A stretch of DNA of 64,000 nucleotides from Hymenopus coronatus (taxonomy: Eukaryota; Arthropoda; Insecta; Mantodea; Hymenopodidae). The position numbers and the translations under genes are program-made. How positions within the stretch are numbered: the stretch's first letter is position 1; each line of letters begins with the position of its first letter. The notes under the pieces are model-generated. The model saw nothing but the letters and a program-made list of their open reading frames with translations. It was not told where the DNA came from and made no database searches. The DNA lies in the NCBI GenBank assembly GCA_030762935.1, contig CM060895.1:77642001-77706000 (forward strand). The letters run 5' to 3'. Positions 56,799 through 64,000 of this stretch are shown here, one piece after another.

Positions 56799-57809
56799 CT
56801 ATCTTGCCTTAAGTATAAATTTACCTAGCCCGTCCATATTTTCCGTGCCTGCCAGTAGCGTCCAACATGCTTCTATCCCTACATTCGCAGTGGTAAAAAA
56901 TCGCGGCAAATGTTTTTCCCGCCATTCCTCCGTACCCCTACATCTTGCCAAGATGTGAGTCCACGACTCTTCCTCCTCGCAAATGGGACAGATTCTCGTA
57001 CCATTCTCGTCAGAAATTTTCGTGCTCCTCCATGCTCCTAGTCTAATCCACGCCAGCCCCTCTCTAATGAGTTTGGTACCTGTTTTGATGTATTGCTCCA
57101 TACCCCACTCCGATTTCAGCCCAGACTTTACTTCTAATGACACCTTCTCTGTGCATTCCGCAATCATTTGCTGTCTGTCAATATCACAGAGACGTTTCTT
57201 AATTTTTCTCCAAATACTTCGCCTGTTTTCCTGCCCCGCCATCCAAATGTCTCCCATCCCAATGGTTTCCAACCCTTTCTTTAATTTTGATGCCCACGTC
57301 AAATTACCTTCCATTCGCAACTGTTCACGGTAGCAGACTGCCCTAATTAGAGATTGGTTTCCGTGAACGATTCTCATCCAATACTTAACTGCTCTGATTT
57401 TGCACTCTATCGTTTCACTATGTGCCCCAAATTCCCTCATTATTCCGCAGTTTGCCGTACCCCTCCCTACACCCAGAATTCCTTTCAAAAATTGGGTCCT
57501 CACCTGATCCAGATTTCCTGTTTGTTCCCACCCCCATATTTCTCCTCCGTATGTCATCGTGGATCTAACTGTCGCTCCGTATACAGTTTCCATTAAGGTT
57601 ATGGAGATATTCGGAATTCTGCAGCGTTTCCGGAGAGCTTCCGCCGCTTTCACTCTTGCCTTGTGTTTCGCAATGTCAATGTGTTTTGTCCATTTTCCGT
57701 TCATTGTAAATGTGAGTCCTAAGTACACAAAGGATTTAACATTGTCCAGTATCTGTCCTGCATATGTCCAAGTCTCCTCCCTATAAACAGAACCCTTTTT
57801 GAAAGTCAT
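56799..57809 (-). pseudogene. LINE ORF2 C-terminal part
   Basis: 336 codons following the RT core: YAGQILDNVKSFVYLGLTFT (thumb region), TMTYGGEIWGWEQTGNLDQV, and a zinc knuckle CPICEEEESWTHILARC (Cx2C, then H and C) near the end. The frame begins only because of a one-base shift in the AMTF block relative to upstream RT sequence; originally it was one protein with the 57894-59132 frame. Confidence 0.85.
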
Positions 57810-57893
57810 TGCCTTAGTCTTATTTCACATTAACTGTAAATGGCCATTCATCGCAATAGTTCTTAAGTTTGTCCAGTCCTCGTTGCAATCCGT

Positions 57894-59132
57894 TTACTGT
57901 CGTAGAGCAGCGTATAAAAGTGTTGGGATCCGCAAATCCGCTACTACTGGCGCTTGAATATTCTCTGCTATCATTGTATCAGTAATATCATCCACAAAGA
58001 GATTAAATAGCAAGGGAGACAAAATACAACACTGCCTCACTCCCCTATAGCTTCGGCAGCTCTCGGACACTCTGTTTCTGTCGTACTTCACACAGAATTC
58101 GACATTTTGATACATTACCTGCAATGCTCTAACCATTTTACTTGATAACCCCTTTCTGCCTAGTTTGTACCATAATGCATTTCGATTGATAGAGTCAAAT
58201 GCCTTCTTAAAGTCTACAAAAGCACAATGAAGCTTTCCCCGCTTAACTAACAGTTGCTTCGTCCTTAAAGTGTCTAATATAAAAGCGGCATCTATGGTAC
58301 TGTGTCCTTCTCTGAAACCCATTTGAAATGTTGAAAGTTTGCCAAGTTTAGATTCCCAGTCCTTTATTCGGTTATATAACACTCTACAATAAATTTTCTC
58401 CATAATTGGCAAAAGAGTAACCCCCCTATAGTTATCCGGATTTCCAATAGTTCCCTTCCCTTTATAAATGGGATGAATAATGCCCTTTCCCCAACAGGTA
58501 GGGTAATTCCCCTCAATAAACAATCTGTTACATATCTGGAGCAAACTCCTACCAAACTCATTAACATTGGCTGCGGCTTTAAAAACTGCCGGGGGCAGCC
58601 CATCCAACCCTGGAGCTTTGCCTTCCTTCAGACTCCTCAGCGCCTGTGCTATTTCTCGTGCTGATATTTCTTCGTCCAGTATTGGGATCTCAAGATTTCC
58701 CAAAATTTGCACTTCCTTTATAAAAATTCCTTCCTTTTCACCTTTCCCGAATATTCCCATAAAATGCATTGCCCATTTTCTGGGAGAAATTTCCTTGGGC
58801 GCCTGACGGTTGCCTCTTAAATGTTTTACTACTTGCCACATCTCAGCGTTATCCCCCCGTGTTAACATATTACTAATTTTCTGAGTAATTTTGTCTTGCC
58901 ACGTAGTTCTCTTTTCCCGTAAGAGCTGTTTATACTCCCTTCGCTTTTTTGTAAACAGTTTCCTAATGTCATCTCCCCCCTCCCTTCTGAATTTTGACAG
59001 AGCCTCCTCTGCTTGTTTCTCTACAGCTCTGCATTGCTGGTCATACCAACCATTGAATCGTTTTACCTTACCATGCATTTGGACTTTCATTGTCCCCGCA
59101 GCCGTTGCTATTATATGCGTTAGTTCCTCCAC
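57894..59132 (-). pseudogene. LINE reverse transcriptase core, catalytic motif lost
   Basis: 412 codons. RT blocks in order: GKAPGLDGLPPAVFK, NPDNYRGVTLLP, FREGHSTIDAAF, FVDFKKAFDSINRNALW (motif A with its catalytic Asp), GVRQCCILSPLLFNLFVDDI (motif B; the usual GVRQGC glycine is Cys here). Motif C should read YADD, but the frame goes LLYAALRQ-stop: a short deletion removes both aspartates. About 60 bp of C-block sequence (NGLQRGLDKLKNYCDEW) follow in another frame at 57835-57900. It therefore cannot be active. Confidence 0.9.
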
Positions 59133-59191
59133 TGTGCCTGCGTTCCATTCCCCTAATCTTCTTTCTAATTTATCAACAAATACTTCTTTTT

Positions 59192-59452
59192 CTATCGGTT
59201 TCCATATAAATTTACTAATGAATCTCCCTTCGTCCCCCTTCCTTCTTCAGGTGCATGCGCCACTATGGCCGTCTCTATATTCAGTTCCAGGACAACCGGA
59301 CAGTGATGTGACTCGATACGATCCCCCACCCAAAAATTTCTAATTCTGCCAATTAAACCCTCACTTATTAAAATAAAATCTATTTCACTACCCCCATTTT
59401 CATTTATGAAAGTGAGTTCTCCCTCTCGATCCTCACCGTACTTTCCATTCAT
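59192..59452 (-). pseudogene. LINE APE endonuclease C-terminal fragment
   Basis: Reads GELTFINENGGSEIDFILIS and VGDRIESHHCPVVLEL, the last two motifs of the APE-type endonuclease (the SDHxP block is SHHCP here, so the catalytic Asp is replaced). A frameshift near 59245 separates it from the linker KPIEKEVFVDKLERRLGEW leading into the RT frame. Confidence 0.85.
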
Positions 59453-59465
59453 TATTTCTAAAGAT

Positions 59466-59545
59466 GTTTTGCACCTAAAAATTCAATATTAAGCTTTCAC
59501 CAAACTACAGATTTTGAAAACCACTGGACCTAGCGTTCTCATTTA
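59466..59545 (-). mobile_element. HP fragment at the LINE 5' junction
   Basis: TTGCACCTAAAAATTCAATA and TTCACCAAACTACAGATTTT match the HP block next to the palindrome, not the HP segment expected if the LINE had simply split the copy at 55466-56321. Confidence 0.55.
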
Positions 59546-59572
59546 TGTGTGCGTTTGGACATTATAATTAAA

Positions 59573-60331
59573 ATTCTTATGTGTACCATTCACATGACTA
59601 GAAGCAAAATAAGGGAGTACCATAGGTTAAAGCTGGTTGCTATGCCACTCAAGTTCCTTTGTTTGTATGGACCGCAGTTGACAAATTCCTGTATGAAAAA
59701 AGTATGTTTTTCATAGTGAAAACCAAAAACAAAGAATATCTCAAAAACGATGAACTCCACGAAAAAAAAATATATATAGCATAAATTGTGTGTTTTAACG
59801 TGCTCTACATGTTTTTTGTAGTAAGTTTGTGTCTATCTCTTAAGGTTTAGCAGTTATTCAAAATTCCGTAAACTTCATCCAGAATAAACTACTCTTCAGA
59901 AGCTATTCCCAGAAAATTCAAGATATACATTTTATTTTTCAGGTAAATATCTTAAATATACGATAGTTTAATCAAAATCATTATAGTCATTTTTGAGAAA
60001 ATCGAAATTTTCGAAAAAAGTTCCATGTAAAGGGTAGTTTGGGGTGGAGGGATTTTTTTCAAAATCTTCGTGTCGCATCACTGGAAGATACTAAACTTAA
60101 ATACCAAGTTTGGTATTTTACCGACTTTTCCTTTTTGAGTTATCGTGTTCGCAGACACACGGATACACTGACACACGGACACACACATACACGGACCTTT
60201 TTGTGAAAATGCTTTTTTTGGATATTGGGGACCCTAAAACATATATTTCCGGTGAAATCTCGGTATCGAATTTTTGGGTGGAGTGCAATACCTTCTCTAT
60301 ACACTATGTACATAGTGCGTATAGAGAAAGT
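59573..60331 (+). mobile_element. HP element with deletion near its left end
   Basis: Starts TTATGTGTACCATTCACATG and then jumps to AGAAGCAAAATAAGGGAGTA, a deletion of about 100 bp. CA block at 60155-60193. It ends CATAGTGCGTATAGAGAAAG plus TAAAAA with a very regular palindrome. Confidence 0.8.
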
Positions 60332-60472
60332 AAAAATGAAAGGTTTGCACCTGCTTTTTCTTACAAATAGTTTAGATATAAGGTATTATAATCATATCCG
60401 ACAGGGACATTTTTGAGAAAATTAAGAACAAGGAAACTTTTTTCATTAGCGTGTTCACGAGAATTTTTGTTT

Positions 60473-60692
60473 GTTTTTATTTATTAATTTAACGTCTCTT
60501 AATCTGATTAGTCATATTGGGCGATGAAAATCGGTGAATTGATGCTGAAATGATCTCGGGGTTTCTAGAACTTTATGTTACTCGACATTTGTCTTCTCAG
60601 GATAAGGGAAAATACCACCCTAGGCGAGATTCGAAATTGCAAATGTGAGGCAGACACGCTAACCCCCCCCCCCCCCCCATTACCCAGAAGTT
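60473..60692 (-). mobile_element. SINE family B, diverged
   Basis: TTTAACGTCTCTTAATCTGA, TTACTCGACATTTGTCTTCT, GGCGAGATTCGAAATTGCAA (box B, minus strand), then a C15 run at 60663-60679. Confidence 0.7.
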
Positions 60693-61214
60693 TTCACAAG
60701 GAATTAAAATCGTTTGAGTATACATTCCGTATTAAATACTGCATCGCGGATTCAGAAAGTATTGCATCTTGGATCCGACCGAAATATTTTGCCTGGAAGC
60801 TCCTCCGTGTTCTAATCGTATTGAATACGCCAAATATCTGTACTGTATTCTTTATAACACAGTGCACGCTCAGCTACAATAAACTTGCCAGAATAAGGTG
60901 GAAAAATAGAACGCACAAAAGTTCCCTTTCTATAGTTTCATAAAGCTCAAATTAATTTTTCCCCCAAAAACTCACTAAGCTCAAAACCTGTTTATAATAA
61001 AATTATACTTAACAGATTCACAAACGTAAGTCCAAGTCGACCAGCATAAAAGCTTGAATCATTTCTTCTCGAGCCTTGGGAATTCAAAACTACCTCAACT
61101 GGAACTGAATTTAACATGTGAAACGTAAATCATATTCCGATGAATTTGGACTCAAATAGATTTCAATTTCCCATGAAAACGTGGTACATGCTAAGTGTAG
61201 GGATTATCTACAAC
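60693..61214. other. unassigned sequence
   Basis: No repeat of the window or domain recognised. Confidence 0.35.
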
Positions 61215-61375
61215 ATTTTCAAGTTAAAACAACTTAAATATCAAGTTTGTTCATTCAACATTTCCTTTTTAAGTGATGCTGTTTACAGACACACGCACAC
61301 ACTCACGCAGACGTACATACAATCGGACCTACTTCTAAAAATAAATTATCATCCAGTAGGCGCAAAAACATGTAT
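61215..61375 (+). mobile_element. HP fragment
   Basis: AACTTAAATATCAAGTTTGT, GACACACGCACACACTCACG and GTAGGCGCAAAAACATGTAT. It abuts a reverse copy at 61377, so two palindrome ends face each other. Confidence 0.6.
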
Positions 61376-61376
61376 T

Positions 61377-62215
61377 ACTTTCTCCAGCACGTATGCACAA
61401 TGTACATAGAGGATAGAGAAAGTATTGTATTCGACCCAAAAATCGATGACGAGATTTCTTCGGAAATAAACGTTTTAACCGAGATTTCACCCTTGAATCA
61501 CCAAAAAAATCATTTTTAGGAAAATATTCGCTTGTATTTCTGTGGGTGTGTGTGTGTGTGGGTGTGGGTGGGTGTGTGTATATGTCTATGGGCAGCATAG
61601 CTGAAAAACGAAAAATCAGCTATATAACAAAATTGTTTATTTAAGTTCAGTATCTTCCAAGGATGGACACGAGGATTTTCAAGAAAATTCCCCACTACCC
61701 CTTCAGTGGAGCATTTTTCGAAAACGGATTTTCTCAAAACGGGCTCAAAGGATTTTTATTAAAATGTCATTTGTTTAAGATGCTTTAATGACAAACGAAA
61801 ATTTATCTTAATTTTCTAGGAAAACATTTGAAGAACTCTTCATTCTGCATGACTTCTGTGTAATGTTTATGTAACTGATAAACCGTAAGAAAATGGAAAT
61901 GGCGTATTATTTAACTACTGTGGTTCTCAGCGTCCCATTCTATACTGGGCGTGAAATACCATTTAATTTTGCTCAGAAGCCTGTGTATCAGGTTTGAGGT
62001 TCTTTTACGTACTGTAAATCAACGACACGGGACCAACGGCTTTACTTTCCTTACGAAGGAAGCCATGCTAAAGATTTTACACCCGAAAAAATCCATCGTC
62101 CTCCGCCGGATTCTGAAGTTAGCATGGTAACTATTACACACGGAGGGCGACCGTAAGAAATAGAGGGGAATTTACTAAACAGAAATGTAGATTTCATTCA
62201 AATACATTTCGAGTG
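61377..62215 (-). mobile_element. HP element interrupted by an F-type SINE
   Basis: Starts ACTTTCTCCAGCACGTATGC. (TG)n/GGTG block at 61543-61580. The sequence reaches AACTGATAAACCGTAAGAAA at 61892 and resumes after the insert with TAGAGGGGAATTTACTAAAC to 62215. Confidence 0.75.
61893..62149 (-). mobile_element. F-type SINE with 11-bp target-site duplication
   Basis: Left edge ATGGAAATGGCGTATTATTT (a tail style common in insect SINEs). The right edge is tRNA-like on the minus strand (TTACCATGCTAACTTCAGAA, TCCGGCGGAGG). ACCGTAAGAAA is duplicated at 61882-61892 and 62150-62160. Confidence 0.75.
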
Positions 62216-62219
62216 GAGG

Positions 62220-62405
62220 AAACATCCCCTCTATACACTGACCCGGGTAAGCTCGGTGTGTCGGGTTCTGCCAGGTTGACCATACCGACAAAAAATCCTC
62301 CACCCCGGATACTGACGTATTGTTCAAATGACCCACATTGTTCAAATGAGACTTCACGCTGCCGTAACTTGTACGAAAGTAGGTATGGTTTTAGGCGCTA
62401 AGCCA
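62220..62405. other. unassigned, SINE-like composition
   Basis: GC-rich patch (CTGACCCGGGTAAGCTCGGT, CATACCGACAAAAAATCCTC) inserted where the HP interior should continue. Probably another tRNA-derived insert, but no clear boxes. Confidence 0.35.
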
Positions 62406-62561
62406 CTGGCTTGACAGCAGGTGACATTGCTAGTTCAGTTTAAGATTTGACTCTGCCATTGTTCGATTGACCAATATGGCTGTCCATGTGCAAATAGAAC
62501 GAACGGAGGACTGTGCATTTCGGATAGAAAAGCAGAACTGACATTCAGAAAGTCCATTTTT

Positions 62562-63398
62562 ATTTTCTCTACACGTACTATGTACGTAGTATATAGAGAA
62601 GGTATTGCACTTCACTTCAATAACGAGATTTTACCGGAAATATATGTTTTAGGGTCACCTGTATCCAAAAAAAGAATTTTCAAAAAAAGTCCGTGTGTGT
62701 CCGTGTGTCTATGAACACGATAACTCAAAAACGAAAAGTTGCTAAAATACCAAACTTCGTATTTAAGGTTAGTATCTTTCAGGGATGTGACACGAAGATT
62801 TTGAGAAAAATCCCTCCACCTCAAACTACCCTTTACATGGAACTTTTTTCGAAAATTTTGATTTTCTCAAAAATGGCTCCAATGATTTTGATTAAAATAT
62901 CGTATGTTAAAGATATTTACCTGACAAACAAAATGTATATCTTGAATTTTCTGGGAATAGCCTCTGAACACTACTTTATTCGTGATGCATTTTATGGATT
63001 TTTGCCTAATTGCTAAACCGTAAGAGATGGACAAAAACGTATGACACAAAAAACGTAGAGCACGTTAAAACACACAATTTATGTTACATACATTTTTTTC
63101 GTGGAGTTGGTCGTTTTAGAGATATTCCTCTTTTTTTGGATTCACTTTTAAACAAGTTGCACTTTTCTCATACAGGAATTTGTCAACTCCTGTCCATACA
63201 ACTAAGGAACTTCAGACACATAGCAACCAGTTTTTGACTATCACTTTAATCTATGGTACTTCCTTATTTGGATTTTATTTACAAGGAAGCAAACAATAAG
63301 ACTATTTCTGCTATTTTTTTCTAGATTAGCATGAATTAAATAATCATAACAATAATTTGTTATAGAGAAATTCATGTGAATGGAACAAATCAGATTTT
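62562..63398 (-). mobile_element. HP element, full length
   Basis: ATTTTCTCTACACGTACTAT, palindrome centred near 62582. The microsatellite is reduced to GTGTGTGTCCGTGTGTC. AACCGTAAGAGATGGACAAA is at 63017. It ends TGAATGGAACAAATCAGATT. Confidence 0.85.
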
Positions 63399-63609
63399 TA
63401 ACCCTTATTTCGATCCAGTTAATTCACATATACCTAAGCTAACCTAACGTAGCCTAACCTCGAGGAAATCTCGAAACCTGTCGTTCACCTGTCACGTAGC
63501 CATATTGTCTCCGTAACCAATAGTTAAGGCTCAGGAAAGAGCCTTAGTCTAAAACTGCACTAGAATCTGCAATCTCGCTGACTGCAGCCCATAGGAATCA
63601 AAGGAATGA

Positions 63610-63815
63610 ATTTAGGATCGTAATGCGGTCCATGAAAGCTGGAGCCGCTACCTTTCCCTCAATTACCTCAACTAATTGCCCCCCCCCCACCCGCAAGAAT
63701 CTCAAGACGCTCGGCAGGTCTCCCGGAGAAGAAAATACCCACTTCGGAACCGGGATTCGAACTCGAGGATCCCTCTGTGTGTATGCAGCTGCGCTAAGGA
63801 GAGGCTGCAGTCCAA
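63610..63815 (-). mobile_element. SINE family E, second copy
   Basis: AATGCGGTCCATGAAAGCTG, GCCGCTACCTTTCCCTCAAT and CCGGGATTCGAACTCGAGGA (minus-strand box B) parallel 11340-11545 closely. It contains a C run at 63680-63689. Confidence 0.75.
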
Positions 63816-63889
63816 ATAAACTTTTACCAAGTTGTCATTAGTAAATGCTGTTTCGTATGAATTTACATATATTGCCAAAACACAACAGC

Positions 63890-64000
63890 GCGCCTTGGTA
63901 TTGAGGTGGTAACGTGTCTGTCTCATTCAGCAGATCGCGAGTTCGAATCTCCCTTAGGGTGAGTTACACGCATTTTTTTTTCCGGTGTTTTCCCTTATGC
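63890..64000 (+). mobile_element. SINE family B, cut by the window end
   Basis: Forward head: GCGCCTTGGTATTGAGGTGG (box A) and GCGAGTTCGAATCTCCC (box B), then TTAGGGTGAGTTACACGCAT and TTTTCCGGTGTTTTCCCTTA. The only family B copy here that shows the whole tRNA-like head. Confidence 0.75.

Larger units (their letters stand above)
56322..59465 (-). mobile_element. non-LTR retrotransposon (LINE), 5'-truncated, inactive
   Basis: On the minus strand the order is endonuclease C-terminus (59452-59192), reverse transcriptase (59132-57894), C-terminal domain (57809-56799), about 440 bp of 3' UTR, and a short (ATTC)n tail at 56340-56322 (CTTATTCATTCATTCATA). This is the layout of APE-type LINEs. The 5' end is lost inside the endonuclease, as usual for incomplete reverse transcription. 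It is inserted in HP sequence; a different HP fragment follows at 59466, so the 5' junction involved a rearrangement or a second target. The clade is not resolved (I/CR1/L2-like features). Confidence 0.85.

Noticed and set aside
56716..59343. Plus-strand open frames opposite the LINE
   Set aside because: Shadows of the minus-strand LINE coding sequence; no independent motif.
1..64000. CRISPR array, bacterial operon or prophage
   Set aside because: No direct repeats with unique spacers, no ribosome-binding sites or tightly packed genes; all evidence is eukaryotic.

Overview
The window is a stretch of repeat-dominated, AT-rich nuclear DNA from an arthropod, most likely an insect with a large genome. 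The evidence is a cytochrome b nuclear-mitochondrial fragment that only reads through with the invertebrate mitochondrial code, several tRNA-derived SINE families, arthropod-type Tc1/mariner transposases, Penelope-like, Gypsy-like and LINE remnants, and no bacterial-style operons. The SINE style recalls polyneopteran insects (cockroach/termite or stick-insect lineages), but this is a low-confidence impression. I found no intact host gene. The only host-like coding signal is a broken two-exon THAP zinc-finger domain at 6.4-7.0 kb.

About half the window is one interspersed element, here called HP (hairpin-ended element, about 0.8-1.0 kb), present as roughly forty copies or fragments. In the orientation called '+', HP begins TCTGATGTGTTCCATTC, has ACTTTCTCTA about 20 bp inside that end, carries a variable CA/TG microsatellite about 150 bp from the other end, and finishes in an imperfect palindrome closing with TATAGAGAAAGT. 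HP has no coding capacity. Subterminal inverted repeats, an internal microsatellite, a 3' palindrome, T/A-run junctions and head-to-tail concatemers match non-autonomous Helentron (HINE/DINE-1-like) rolling-circle elements. This is an inference from structure.

SINE families used below: A (tRNA Ser/Leu-like head, tail with GCGGGCGTTAAAC), B (tail GTTTAACGTCCTTTAACC), C (head CCTCCGTGGTC, body TATGTATGTGAGAGTG), D (head GCTCAGTGGTAGAGCA, embedded in some HP copies), E (GC-rich, about 345 bp), and single F-type copies.

Layout: 0-6.2 kb HP copies, three sharing an embedded tRNA-like D unit; 6.4-7.05 kb THAP remnant; 7.2-8.04 kb Penelope-like (PLE) RT tail plus GIY-YIG remnant; 8.05-9.3 kb tandem array of about 505-bp units with nested SINE C; 9.9-14.1 kb HP; 14.2 kb LINE scrap; 15.6-18.2 kb SINEs, an LTR with a tRNA-Leu-type primer site and a Gypsy pol end; 18.7-20.3 kb Tc1/mariner with a 530-bp foreign insert; 21.3-24.7 kb HP; 25.2-25.6 kb head-to-head cytochrome b fragments; 29.1 kb foldback element; 30.4-39.9 kb same-orientation HP clusters; 40.45 kb second mariner; 43.5-44.25 kb TTAA-flanked MITE; 44.5-49 kb HP and SINEs; 49-51.4 kb AT-rich sequence; 52.6-53.2 kb third mariner containing a SINE; 53.7-54.8 kb TIR element; 56.3-59.5 kb dead LINE inserted in HP; 59.5-64 kb HP and SINEs.

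Nothing here functions as a pathway. The interest lies in nested insertions, target-site duplications that order events in time, and the HP family itself.
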